Shown in pieces: positions 36,004-44,570 of a stretch of DNA of 64,000 nucleotides. The notes beneath the pieces are model-generated. The model worked only from the letters and a program-made list of their open reading frames with translations. It made no database searches and had not been told where the DNA came from. This DNA comes from Herbaspirillum seropedicae. GTDB taxonomy: Bacteria > Pseudomonadota > Gammaproteobacteria > Burkholderiales > Burkholderiaceae_D. How positions within the stretch are numbered: position 1 is the first letter of the stretch; each line of letters starts with the position of its first letter. The stretch spans positions 5,203,021 to 5,267,020 of the forward strand of contig NZ_CP011930.1 in NCBI RefSeq assembly GCF_001040945.1. Reading direction: 5' to 3'. The position numbers were made by a program, and so were the translations under genes.

Positions 36004-36936
36004 CTAGCCGTGTTCGGCCTTGAGATAGTTCCAGATGCGGTCGATGTCGGGATTGGCGCCATCCAGGCGGCGATAGACGCGGATGTCCATCTCGTCGCAC
36101 CACAGGCCCTGCTCCAGCGCTTCGCTGTCGGTGGGGGCGATGGCCAGGGTCAGCTTGCCTTCGGCGATCTCGCGCGCCACGGCGCTGGCGGGCAGCCAGG
36201 CGATGCCATGGCCTTCGACAGCCATGCTCTTCAGGCCCTCGGCCAGGTCGGTCTCGAAGCGGCGGAACAGATGTACCTGGCGCGGGCTGGAATGCAGGGC
36301 CTTCTCGACGATGCGCGAGAGCGACGAATACGGCGAATAGCTCAGGAAAGGCTGGGGATCATTGGGCGCGCCGGGCAGCACATACTTGGGCAGGCCATTG
36401 GGCAAGGTCTTCACGTAGGGCCGCAAGGGCTCCTTGCCCAGCGAGAGCACGTCATAGCGCTCGGTATCGAGGGCGATGCCCTGCTGGCGGTGGTCATAGC
36501 ACAGCAGCAGGTCGCAGTTGCGCTCCACCAGGGCCATGACGGCGTCATGCACATTGCCGGCCATCACGGTAGTGGAGATGGCGCCGATGGATTTCTCGAT
36601 CTCGGAGAGCAGCTTGGGAAACACCGTCAGCAGCAGCGTATGCGGCATGGCCAGGCGCACCGCCGATTGGGCCCCGGCCAGCTGGCCGCGCAGCACCAGC
36701 CGCGCCTGCATGGACTGGTTCAGCATTTCCTTGGCGATGGGGACGAAGGATTCGCCGGCCTGGGTCAGCGTACAGGGATAGGAAGAGCGGTCGAACAGCT
36801 CTGCGCCCAGCCAGGTTTCCAGCGAACGGATGCGGCGTCCGAAGGCCGGCTGCGTCACATTGCGCAGCTTGGCCGAGCGGCTGAAGTTGAGCGTCTCGAC
36901 CACGGAGAGGAAGTCCTCTACCCATTTGATTTCCAT
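36004..36936 (-). CDS. LysR-family regulator, HypT/YjiE-like
   Basis: LysR-type regulator of 310 residues. The DNA-binding domain reads EIKWVEDFLSVVETLNFSRS and VTQPAFGRRIRSLETWLGAE, closest in style to the HypT (QseD/YjiE) branch, whose E. coli member responds to hypochlorite. The effector domain (about 90-300) includes DAVMALVERNCDLLLCYD and VEGHGIAWLPASAVAREI. Gene order and spacing place the ornithine cyclodeaminase-type gene in the same transcript, so that enzyme is a likely target. Two LysR-type T-N11-A boxes lie upstream (37041-37055 and 37068-37082), consistent with autoregulation. Confidence 0.88.
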   Translation of the reverse strand: MEIKWVEDFLSVVETLNFSRSAKLRNVTQPAFGRRIRSLETWLGAELFDRSSYPCTLTQAGESFVPIAKEMLNQSMQARLVLRGQLAGAQSAVRLAMPHTLLLTVFPKLLSEIEKSIGAISTTVMAGNVHDAVMALVERNCDLLLCYDHRQQGIALDTERYDVLSLGKEPLRPYVKTLPNGLPKYVLPGAPNDPQPFLSYSPYSSLSRIVEKALHSSPRQVHLFRRFETDLAEGLKSMAVEGHGIAWLPASAVAREIAEGKLTLAIAPTDSEALEQGLWCDEMDIRVYRRLDGANPDIDRIWNYLKAEHG

Positions 36937-37040
36937 TGTTGCCCTGCCCCTGTTGTCTTGCCGCGCTGGTTCGGCGGCTTTGTCTCTGGCGCCGGCCACG
37001 TTGTGCCTGGCGGCGACCTTCTCTTGGAACGTCAGCCACT

Positions 37041-37082
37041 ATACCGAAACGGCATGGGCAGCACCCCATGCCATTTTGGCAT
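37041..37082 (-). promoter_or_regulatory. tandem LysR-type boxes upstream of the HypT-like regulator
   Basis: ataccgaaacggcat (37041-37055) and atgccattttggcat (37068-37082) share the pattern ATRCC-N5-GGCAT, each containing T-N11-A, with starts 27 bp apart. This is the usual recognition/activation site pair of a LysR regulator, about 105-145 bases upstream of its own start. An overlapping hairpin ggcatggg/cccatgcc (37051-37072) may also terminate the NAD operon reading from the other side. Confidence 0.6.
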
Positions 37083-37128
37083 AGGGAGCACCGGCAGAGG
37101 TAGACAGTCGGCGGCAAAACCGTGGAGA

Positions 37129-38289
37129 TCAGGAGGCGTCCTGGACCAACTCGGCTGGCATCAGCGGCAGGCCCGCCTGCATGACGGCCTGCGGGAGAAG
37201 CTGGGCGGCGTCATGGCGCTGGTCGCGCAGGCACAGGTCCAGCCGGACCAGCCGGCCGTCACGGTCGAGCCGGACGGCGCGCAGGTAGTGCCGCTGCGGC
37301 AACAGGGCGGCGCCGGCGGCGGCCATGGCGGCCGAAAACGGTGCTCCCCAGCAAGTGAGCGCAAAGCCCTGCTGCTCCAGCCAATGGCAGAGCGCCACCA
37401 GCAGTTGCGGGTCATCCGGCAGCAGCAGATCGGCATCGGCTGGTGCATGCGCCAGCGGCAGGCCCTGCAACCAGCGCGCAAAGCTGCCATAGACCACAAA
37501 GCCAGGATGAGCGCTCTGCATGGCCTGCAGCACGGCCAGGGTCTGCGCCGTGTCGATGGGCGGGGGCAGATGACGCGCCAGCAACGCATATTCATGGGCG
37601 CGGTTGCTGCGCATCTGGCCGGGGGCTGCAGGCTGGCTGGCGCGGTCGTAGAGGAGGATGCGCTCTTCGACGAAGCTGAAGCGGTCGGCCATCAGCCGCG
37701 CCAGGTCCCAGGCCAGCGGCACGAAATGTTCGCCCACCCGCAGGTTCTCGGCGCACAGCACCAGCCAGCCGCCGGGGCGCAGGCAACAGCGCAGGCCGGC
37801 CAGCAGGCGCTCCAGCATGCCCAGGAAACCTGCATAGGTCTGCATGGCGTAGAGCTGGCCGGATTGCGCCGCTGTGGCTTGCTCGGGCCAGCGGCAGCCG
37901 AAGTAAGGGATGTTGCTCAACACCAGATCCACCGGCGGCAGCTGCGGCAGGAGGGTGATGGCGTCGCCGTGGATGAGCTGCTGCGCAGGCTCCGCCGCCT
38001 CCGGTGACAGGCGCTGCAGGCGCTGGCGCGTCAATGCCACGCGGCTGCCATCGACCTCGATGCCGATACCCGCGCGGCCCTGGCTGTGCGCCGCCACCAG
38101 GGTGCTGCCAAAGCCGCAGAACGGGTCCAGCACCCGACCCTCGGGCGGGCACAGGTGGGCGATAAAGGGTTGCATCTGCTCCACCCAGCCGCAATCGCGC
38201 GCGCCAAAGCGGTCGACGCCGGCCAGGTCGGCGGGCAGGGTCCATGCCGGGTCTTGCGCTGTGAGGTGCAGCCAGCTGTTGTCGTTCAT
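37129..38289 (-). CDS. SAM-dependent N-methyltransferase fused to a nucleotidyltransferase-like domain
   Basis: Protein of 386 residues in two parts. Residues 1-240 are a class I methyltransferase of the DNA/RNA amino-methylase type: SAM motif DPFCGFGSTLVAA (55-67), acidic GIEVD (76-80), and SNIPYF (125-130), which takes the place of the NPPY catalytic motif. Residues 250-386 resemble the nucleotidyltransferase fold: YGSFARW (267-273), the Asp pair ADAD (284-287) and a third possible metal Asp in VRLDLCL (Asp351). The start ATG overlaps the stop of the radical SAM gene (ATGA), so the two are translationally coupled. It is the last gene of the NrtR-facing NAD operon. No specificity can be assigned. 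Confidence 0.75.
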   Translation of the reverse strand: MNDNSWLHLTAQDPAWTLPADLAGVDRFGARDCGWVEQMQPFIAHLCPPEGRVLDPFCGFGSTLVAAHSQGRAGIGIEVDGSRVALTRQRLQRLSPEAAEPAQQLIHGDAITLLPQLPPVDLVLSNIPYFGCRWPEQATAAQSGQLYAMQTYAGFLGMLERLLAGLRCCLRPGGWLVLCAENLRVGEHFVPLAWDLARLMADRFSFVEERILLYDRASQPAAPGQMRSNRAHEYALLARHLPPPIDTAQTLAVLQAMQSAHPGFVVYGSFARWLQGLPLAHAPADADLLLPDDPQLLVALCHWLEQQGFALTCWGAPFSAAMAAAGAALLPQRHYLRAVRLDRDGRLVRLDLCLRDQRHDAAQLLPQAVMQAGLPLMPAELVQDAS

Positions 38290-39428
38290 GACGGGCTCCA
38301 CGGTGAGGGCATGAGCGGCAGCACGGCGCGGCTACGCGCGGTCACGGAAGTCCCGGTCTCCAGCAGGACATGCTCATCGGGATTCCAGCCGCCGCACAGG
38401 CGGCCATTGGCATGAAACACCAGCTTGTAGACCCGGCCGCTGGCGTGACGCTGGTGCATACGCAGGTAGTCCGAGGCTTCGAAGGTGAGCTGCATGCCGC
38501 GCCAGTGCAGCAATACATTCCAGAAGTAATAGCCGGAGGTGGCGTGCATCAACTGCGCCTCGGCGCTGAATTCGGGATCGGCCAGGCAGGCCGCCAGCAA
38601 CTCAGCGACATCGATCCGGGCGGCGCCGATATAGCGGGCGGTGACGTTGTCGCGATACTGCGGACCCAGCTGCGAGAACTCGCGCAGGATCACGGCCGTC
38701 ACGCCCTGTTGCTGCGCCCAGCGCAGATAGGCCTTGAGCGCCGGCAAGCCGTCGATGCCGCCTTGCTGCACGATGCACACCAGCTTGACCGGCAGCTGCG
38801 GCGCCAGTTGCGCCAGCACCCCTTCGACGCCCTCTTGCGTGGCCACTGCCTGCCCACTGCGAAAGCGCATGATGGCCTGGTTGGCGGCGGCCTCGTGATG
38901 ATGGCGCGACAGCTCCACCCAGCCGAGACCAAAGTCCTGCAGGCGCGCTACCAGCGCCGCGCCCGGTGACCCGACCAGGCCGGCGCCATTGGTATAGAGC
39001 ACGCTGCCCTGCACCGGCGAATGACGGGCGTGCTCCTGCAGCACATCGAGCATGGACAGCATCCAGCCTGCATCATCGGTGGTCTCCAGGCCCGAGAGCG
39101 ACCACGACAGCGGCAGGCCCTGCAAGGCCGCCAGCGCCTGGCGCAATTGCGCGCTGTAGCGCAGGCCGGGACGCAGCGCCGCCGCATGCGGTCCGCCATC
39201 GTTGAGCGTCTCGGAACAGAAACGGCAGCGCGCCGAGCAGGGCCGCGCCGAGGCATAGGGTGTGAAGGTCACCGGCTGGGCGATCTGCACGGTGCGCCCG
39301 CCCAGCTCCCAATGCCGCCAGCGGCTGGCGTCGTCCTCATCGGGCTCGCGCTGGATCACGCGGGGCAGTCGCGCCTGCAGCCGTCGCTGCAGGCTGGCCG
39401 GCATCAGGGCGGGCAATGCGGTGGCCAT
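38286..39428 (-). CDS. radical SAM protein of unknown function in the NAD operon
   Basis: Protein of 380 residues with a canonical CX3CX2C radical SAM cluster (Cys64, Cys68, Cys71 in CSARCRFCSE), preceded by the strand TVQIAQPVTFTPYASA. The barrel continues with SWSLSGLETTDDAGWML (a GxE/SGGE-like SAM contact), GSVLYTNGAGLV and VELSRHHHEAANQAIMRFR. That last segment is rich in His and typical of peptide- or RNA-modifying radical SAM enzymes in general layout only. It lies 4 bases after nadM and overlaps the methyltransferase gene, so it is tightly embedded in the NAD salvage operon. It has no C-terminal SPASM Cys cluster that I can see. Substrate unknown. Confidence 0.8.
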   Translation of the reverse strand: MATALPALMPASLQRRLQARLPRVIQREPDEDDASRWRHWELGGRTVQIAQPVTFTPYASARPCSARCRFCSETLNDGGPHAAALRPGLRYSAQLRQALAALQGLPLSWSLSGLETTDDAGWMLSMLDVLQEHARHSPVQGSVLYTNGAGLVGSPGAALVARLQDFGLGWVELSRHHHEAAANQAIMRFRSGQAVATQEGVEGVLAQLAPQLPVKLVCIVQQGGIDGLPALKAYLRWAQQQGVTAVILREFSQLGPQYRDNVTARYIGAARIDVAELLAACLADPEFSAEAQLMHATSGYYFWNVLLHWRGMQLTFEASDYLRMHQRHASGRVYKLVFHANGRLCGGWNPDEHVLLETGTSVTARSRAVLPLMPSPWSPS

Positions 39429-39432
39429 GGAC

Positions 39433-40482
39433 TCAGTCGGTGCCGGTGAGATTGAGGAAGGTATCGAGGATGTGGAAATGGTCATCGAAGAAACTCGCTT
39501 CCATGGCGGCCAACTGGTCGATGGGGGTCCAGACGGCCTGGGCGGCGTCATCGGCGGCCTCGACCTCGGGCAGGTGTTCCAGGCGCAGGTCGAAATAATA
39601 GGCATGGGTGATGGTGCGCCCGCGCGCGCTGCGGTCGGGGTGATCGAAGATCTTGACGTCCACCAGCGCCTCTTCCAGGGTGACGTCGAGCACGGCCAGG
39701 TTGGTTTCCTCGGCCAGTTCGCGCAGGGCGGCCTGCATCAGCCGCTCGCGCTGGTCCAGGAAGCCGCCGGGGATGGCCCACAGGCCGCGCCCCGGAAAGC
39801 CCTTGCGTTGCACCAGCAGCACGTGGTCCGCGGCGCGGATGACCGCATCCACGGTGGTGAACACCGGTGGATACGGGGCGGCGGCCCAGGCCGCCTGATA
39901 CTTGCGCAACTGGCGATGTTCTTCCACCAGCGCGGCGTAATGCGGCAGCAGCGACCAGGCGCGCAGGTAGTGGCGCACGCTGGGCGGGACCATGGGGGCC
40001 AGCACGTCCAGGCTCACTTCCAGATCGTCGGCCTCGAACCAGACCTGGCGGATGTCGGTGGCGTCGATGTCACCGGCGCGCTCCAGGGTTTCCAGCTGCC
40101 ATTGCGGGAAGTGGCGCAGGTAGTAGCTGGAGGCATCCTTGAAATGGCCCACCAGCAGGACCCGCGCCTGGCTGCCCGCTTCGGCGGCGACCTGGCGGCG
40201 CACTTCGGCTGACCAGCGGCGGTCGTCGTAGTAATCGCGGGTGGCGACGAAGCGCAGGCGCTCGCGCTGGCCCGGCGGCATGGCGCCGGCGATCATGGCG
40301 GCGCGCTCTTCCCAGGTGAAGGGGTTCTTGGTGTTGCGGGCGTGGAAGGCCGAACCCAGCACCACGATCACCATGGCCGCGCGTTCCAGCGCGTGATGCA
40401 AGAGGTGCAGGTGACCGTTGTGGACGGGCTGGAAGCGGCCGATCACCACGGCGGCATCGTATTGCGGAGTCAAGATGGGCAT
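39433..40482 (-). CDS. nadM: bifunctional nicotinamide-nucleotide adenylyltransferase / Nudix hydrolase
   Basis: Two-domain NAD enzyme of 349 residues. The N-terminal NMN adenylyltransferase (1-185) has the nucleotide-binding GRFQPVHNGHLHLLHHAL and a C-terminal-side segment DIDATDIRQVW (an ISxTxxR-like motif). The Nudix domain (about 205-340) carries the full Nudix box GGFLDQRERLMQAALRELAE followed by ETN, so it should hydrolyse ADP-ribose-type pyrophosphates. The fusion is known from cyanobacteria and proteobacteria, and ADP-ribose is the effector of NrtR, which is encoded at the head of the locus. The radical SAM gene follows 4 bases after the stop. Confidence 0.93.
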   Translation of the reverse strand: MPILTPQYDAAVVIGRFQPVHNGHLHLLHHALERAAMVIVVLGSAFHARNTKNPFTWEERAAMIAGAMPPGQRERLRFVATRDYYDDRRWSAEVRRQVAAEAGSQARVLLVGHFKDASSYYLRHFPQWQLETLERAGDIDATDIRQVWFEADDLEVSLDVLAPMVPPSVRHYLRAWSLLPHYAALVEEHRQLRKYQAAWAAAPYPPVFTTVDAVIRAADHVLLVQRKGFPGRGLWAIPGGFLDQRERLMQAALRELAEETNLAVLDVTLEEALVDVKIFDHPDRSARGRTITHAYYFDLRLEHLPEVEAADDAAQAVWTPIDQLAAMEASFFDDHFHILDTFLNLTGTD

Positions 40483-40547
40483 GCGCCTTCCTTTATTTTT
40501 TCAACAGGGTTCAATGGCAATCGGGTCCGGGAGCGCTACGCCGCGCC

Positions 40548-42245
40548 TCAGTAGCGCACCGCAATGGGAATCTGCCGCCCGCTGCCGAAGGCGCGCGAGC
40601 GCAGGCGGATCACGGGCGGCGACTGGCGGCGCTTGTATTCATTGCGCGCCACCATGCGGCAAATGCGTTCGACCAGGGCAGCCCCGGTATCGGTTCCGCT
40701 GAGCTGTTCCACCGTACGCGCTGCGGCCTGCGCTTCATCGGCGGGCAGGCGGCTGCCTTCGATGTGCCACTTGAGAATCTCGTCGAGCACCTCGTAGGGT
40801 GGCAGGCTGTCGGTATCGCGCTGGTCGGGCGCCAGTTCGGCGGAGGGCGCCTTGTCAATGATGGCGGCGGGGATGATCTCGCGACCTGCCTGCGCATTGA
40901 GATGGCGCGCCAGTGCATAGACCTCGGTCTTGTAGAGATCGCCGATCAGGCCCAGTCCGCCATTGGTGTCGCCATACAGGGTGCAATAGCCCACCGAGAT
41001 CTCGCTCTTGTTGCCGGTGGTCAGCAGCAGGGCGTCATAGCCGTTGGAATATTCCATCAGGATGGCGCCGCGCACCCGCGCCTGCAGGTTTTCCAGCGGC
41101 AGTCCGCGCAGGGGTGCGCCGAAGGCGGTGGCAAAGCCATCCTCGAATTCGCGCACCAGGTCGGCGATGGGGTGGCGGAACAGCGTCACGCCCAGGGCCT
41201 GGCACAGCGTCTCTGAATCAGAGACCGAACCGGCGCTGGAAAACACCGACGGCATGGTCACCGCCACCACGTTCTGTGCACCGAGCGCCTCGGCGGCCAG
41301 GGCGATGGTCACGGCCGAATCGATGCCGCCCGAGGAGCCCACCACCACCTTGCCGAAACCGCAGCGGCGCGCATAGTCGCGCAGGCCCAGCAAGATCTGG
41401 CGGCGATGGAATTCGGGCGTGGCCATGGTCTGGTCGATGCACTGCGGCGCGCCCACGCCATCGCTGCGCAGGAAGCGTCCGCCTTCGAAAGCCAGCACCT
41501 GGAAGTCCTCGGCCAGGCGCGCGGCTTCGAAGGCCAGCCCTTGCAAGGGCGACATGGCGAAGGAGCCGCCGTCATAGACCAGCTGGTCCTGGCCGCCGAC
41601 CTGGTTGACGTAGAGCAGCGCCATCTGGCGGCGCAGGCAGGCGGCCTGGAACAGGGCGTGGCGCTGGCTGCGCTTGCCTACGTCGGAGGGGCTGGCGTTG
41701 ATGGAGACCACCAGTTGCGCATCGGCCTGGGCCAGCTTCTCGAAGGGATTGACGCGGTAGCTGCGCAGGTCGTCGTTCCAGCCATCCTCGCAGATCAGGA
41801 AGCCCACGCGCATGCCCTTGAGCGGCAAGACGCAGGCGGTTTCCGGGCCGGCCTCGAAGTGACGGCCATCATCGAAGACGCCATACACCGGCAGCAATTG
41901 CTTGTGGTATTCGGCCACGATGCGGCCCTCGCGCACGGCCAGCAGGGCATTGAAGAGCGGCTTGCCCGGACCGGGATTGCGGCGCGGTGCGCCGATCACG
42001 GCGGTCAGACCCGGCAGGCGGCGGGTGGCGTCGATCACGTCTTGCAGGGTCGCTTCGGCGCGGTCCAGGAAACGGGCTTCTTCCAGCAGATCGCCGGGGT
42101 AATAACCGCAGATCGACAGTTCAGGGAAGACCACCAGGTCGGCCCCGGCCTGGGCGGCGCGTTGCAGGCCATCGAGGTGCAGCGCGAGATTGCCCTCGAA
42201 GTCGCCGATGGTGGGGTTGCATTGGGCGATGGCGATGCGAAGCAT
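40548..42245 (-). CDS. nadE: glutamine-dependent NAD synthetase
   Basis: Enzyme of 565 residues converting nicotinate adenine dinucleotide to NAD with glutamine as nitrogen source. The N-terminal nitrilase-type glutaminase domain (1-270) shows Glu in VFPELSICGYYPGDLL, the active-site Cys in FLICEDGWNDDLRSY and a conserved Lys in YHKQLLPVYGVFDDGRHFE (quoted in part). The synthetase domain has the PP-loop VGSSGGIDSAVTIALAAEAL and later TTGNKSEISVGYCTLYGD. ATG 42245 starts directly at LRIAIAQCNPTIGDF, as in other long-form NadE proteins. pncB ends 28 bases upstream and nadM starts 65 bases downstream. Confidence 0.95.
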   Translation of the reverse strand: MLRIAIAQCNPTIGDFEGNLALHLDGLQRAAQAGADLVVFPELSICGYYPGDLLEEARFLDRAEATLQDVIDATRRLPGLTAVIGAPRRNPGPGKPLFNALLAVREGRIVAEYHKQLLPVYGVFDDGRHFEAGPETACVLPLKGMRVGFLICEDGWNDDLRSYRVNPFEKLAQADAQLVVSINASPSDVGKRSQRHALFQAACLRRQMALLYVNQVGGQDQLVYDGGSFAMSPLQGLAFEAARLAEDFQVLAFEGGRFLRSDGVGAPQCIDQTMATPEFHRRQILLGLRDYARRCGFGKVVVGSSGGIDSAVTIALAAEALGAQNVVAVTMPSVFSSAGSVSDSETLCQALGVTLFRHPIADLVREFEDGFATAFGAPLRGLPLENLQARVRGAILMEYSNGYDALLLTTGNKSEISVGYCTLYGDTNGGLGLIGDLYKTEVYALARHLNAQAGREIIPAAIIDKAPSAELAPDQRDTDSLPPYEVLDEILKWHIEGSRLPADEAQAAARTVEQLSGTDTGAALVERICRMVARNEYKRRQSPPVIRLRSRAFGSGRQIPIAVRY

Positions 42246-42273
42246 GATGCATCCTTTCTGCCGCCGCAGCGGC

Positions 42274-43476
42274 TCAAGCAGGGAGGGCCGGCGCGGCGAT
42301 GCCGAACAGCTGGCGCAGGTAGGCCAGGAAGGTTTCGTCCTTGCACAAGGTCTTGCCCGGCGAATCGGACAGCTTGGCCACGGCCTGGCCATTGCAGGAC
42401 GACAGCTTCATGACGATGTTCAGCGGCGTGATGCCGGTGTCGTTGCTCAGGTTGGTGCCGATGCCGAAGCCGGTCATGGCGCGGTCGGAAAAATGGCGAT
42501 AGAGGCGCAGCGCCTGCGGCAGGTCCAGTCCATCGGAAAACACCAGGCGCTTGGTGTTGGCGTCCAGCCTGAGCTTGCGGTAATGCGCCAGGGCCTTCTC
42601 GCCCCATTCGAAGGGGTCGCCGGAGTCGTGGCGCAGGCCGTCGAAGAGCTTGGCGAAGTACAGGTCGAAGTCGGCCAGGAAGGCGTCCATGCCGACCACG
42701 TCGGTGAGCGCCACGCCGAGGTCGCCCCGGTATTCCTGCACCCAGGCTTCCAGCGCGGCCTTCTGGAAATCGCGCAGGCGCACGCCGAAGGACTGGTAGG
42801 ACTGCAGGTATTCGTGGGCCATGGTGCCGATGGGCACCAGTTGGTACTGCATGGCCAGCCACACATTGGAGCTGCCCTTGAAATACTGCGGCACTTCGCG
42901 CGCCAGCGTGGCCACCACTTCTTCCTGCCAGGCGCCGCTGTAGCGACGACGCACGCCAAAGTCGAAGAATTCGAAGGGATGGCGGCCCGCAGGCTCGCTG
43001 GCAAAGGACTTCAGCAGCGCGATCTTGTCCTGCAGGCGGCGCCTTGCCTCGTCGAGGGCGCCGGCATGGCCGACACGGCGGAAGTACAGTTCATTGACGA
43101 TGTAGAGCACGAAGATCTCGAAGCCCATCACATGCACCTGCGGCCCTCGCGCCACGATGCACAGGCGGTCACCGTCGGTGCTCACTTCGATGAACTTGCG
43201 CTGGAAGCGGAACAGCGCCAGGAAATCGATGAAGTCGCTCTTCATGTAGCGCAGCTGGGCCAGGTAGTCCAATTCTTCGGGGCGCAGGCGCAGGCAGCAC
43301 AGGTGGTCCAGTTCGCGCTCCACGTCCTCCTTGAGTTCGGCCAGCGGGAAGGCCGGCTGATTGCGGCAGACGAAGGTGTATTCGGCCTGGGCGCCGGGGT
43401 GGCTGTGCAGCAGGGCCTGCCACATGGTGAACTTGTAGAGATCGGTTTCCAGCAGACTACGGACGACGGGCGCCAT
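42274..43476 (-). CDS. pncB: nicotinate phosphoribosyltransferase
   Basis: Enzyme of 400 residues turning nicotinate and PRPP into nicotinate mononucleotide. It begins [19 protein letters not shown], the standard PncB start, and has [20 protein letters not shown], the active-site [15 protein letters not shown], and the phosphate-binding [11 protein letters not shown]. The ATG at 43476 lies 8 bases from AAGGAG; an in-frame GTG at 43485 is too close to it. It acts directly after the nicotinamidase encoded 30 bases upstream. Confidence 0.95.
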   Translation of the reverse strand: MAPVVRSLLETDLYKFTMWQALLHSHPGAQAEYTFVCRNQPAFPLAELKEDVERELDHLCCLRLRPEELDYLAQLRYMKSDFIDFLALFRFQRKFIEVSTDGDRLCIVARGPQVHVMGFEIFVLYIVNELYFRRVGHAGALDEARRRLQDKIALLKSFASEPAGRHPFEFFDFGVRRRYSGAWQEEVVATLAREVPQYFKGSSNVWLAMQYQLVPIGTMAHEYLQSYQSFGVRLRDFQKAALEAWVQEYRGDLGVALTDVVGMDAFLADFDLYFAKLFDGLRHDSGDPFEWGEKALAHYRKLRLDANTKRLVFSDGLDLPQALRLYRHFSDRAMTGFGIGTNLSNDTGITPLNIVMKLSSCNGQAVAKLSDSPGKTLCKDETFLAYLRQLFGIAAPALPA

Positions 43477-43506
43477 GATGGGCACTCCTTGCAGAGGTTG
43501 AACGGT

Positions 43507-44370
43507 TCAGGCGTTGGCTTGCAGTTCCTGCAGCACCTGCGCCGAGGTGGCCAGGCGCACGCCGGCCTGCGACATGGCGGCCAGGAAGTCCTGGTACTGC
43601 GCCTCGAAGCCGGCTACCGGGCTCATGCAGTCGGTCACCAATACCAGCCGGGCGCGGCCGGCAGCGTCGAGATTGGCGGCGATGTGCTCGGTGGTAGCGC
43701 GCACGCAGTGGCTGCCAGCTTCGCCGGTGATGTAGACCGTGTCGGCCTGGGCCAGGGTGGCGATGAAGCCACGGTTGAGCTGGGTGGCCGGATCATCGTC
43801 GTCCGGCACTTCGGCCATGACCGCCGAATAGTGCTCGGTCCAGGGATTGCTGCCCTTGCCCAGCTTGGTGACCACGCCCAGCGTACGTTCTTCCCAGCGG
43901 TTGTAGGCGGCGCGCACATCGGCATGGACCGCTGCGCCCCAGCTGCCGATCTCGCAGTGCACCGGCCAGACCATGAGGCGATAGCGCCCGGCGGCTTCCA
44001 GCGCATCGAGATAGGCCAGCGCGCGCGGCAGCGATTGCGGATCGCGCGGCAGGTAGAGGCCGGCGCGCACTTGCGCGGCCTCGATCTGGGTGAAGGGGGT
44101 GACTGCCGATCCGTCGCCCTGCCGCCAGAAGGTGGGATGGGCGATGTCCAGCCTATGGTGGGCATCCAGGGTGATGCTGATGGCCGACAGGCCTGCGCCG
44201 CCCTGGTCGATCAGGCCGGCCACCCGTTGCAGGTCGGCATGGCTGCCCGCCACCGGCAAGGCCGGTTGCAGCGCGCCACCGCTGGCCGGGTCCACGGGCA
44301 GCCAGGACGCCGGCAGGTCGCAGAAATCGTTTTGCGGATCGATCACGAGGAGATGCAGGGAGCGCTTCAT
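43507..44370 (-). CDS. pncA: nicotinamidase-type cysteine hydrolase
   Basis: Isochorismatase-fold amidase of 287 residues, probably deamidating nicotinamide to nicotinate. Catalytic Asp lies in LVIDPQNDFCD and the metal-site region is SITLDAHHRLDIAHPTFW, comparable to the D-x-H..D-x-x-H motif of nicotinamidases. A catalytic Lys is plausible in TKLGKGSNPW, and the nucleophile is Cys in ITGEAGSHCVRATTEHI. It is longer than E. coli PncA (about 213 residues) but close to larger bacterial forms. It is the first gene of the leftward NAD unit, opposite nrtR. ATG 44370 has a minus-strand AGGTGG ribosome-binding site. Confidence 0.85.
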   Translation of the reverse strand: MKRSLHLLVIDPQNDFCDLPASWLPVDPASGGALQPALPVAGSHADLQRVAGLIDQGGAGLSAISITLDAHHRLDIAHPTFWRQGDGSAVTPFTQIEAAQVRAGLYLPRDPQSLPRALAYLDALEAAGRYRLMVWPVHCEIGSWGAAVHADVRAAYNRWEERTLGVVTKLGKGSNPWTEHYSAVMAEVPDDDDPATQLNRGFIATLAQADTVYITGEAGSHCVRATTEHIAANLDAAGRARLVLVTDCMSPVAGFEAQYQDFLAAMSQAGVRLATSAQVLQELQANA

Positions 44371-44570
44371 GGTGTCCACCTTTCGGAGTGCGTCGGGTTA
44401 CGGTGAAGCCAGTGTAGACCACTTAATTTCATTTTGCAACTAACAAACCCGTGAGGAATTCTTTTAATCAGGCCCGCTGTTGCGCATGTATTTAGAAAAT
44501 TGCAACAAATAGATTCACAATGACACTAAGTACCATTAGACTTCCAGACTTGGACAAGGCGAGGAGAAAA
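44371..44570. promoter_or_regulatory. nrtR-pncA divergent control region with repeated TTGCAAC
   Basis: An AT-rich region unlike its flanks. ttgcaac occurs at 44434-44440 and 44500-44506, each in an A/T-rich setting (ttttgcaactaacaaa and aaattgcaacaaatag). One copy lies close to the pncA side and one close to nrtR. A pair of like-oriented motifs between NrtR and its NAD genes is a natural candidate for NrtR operators. Confidence 0.5.
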
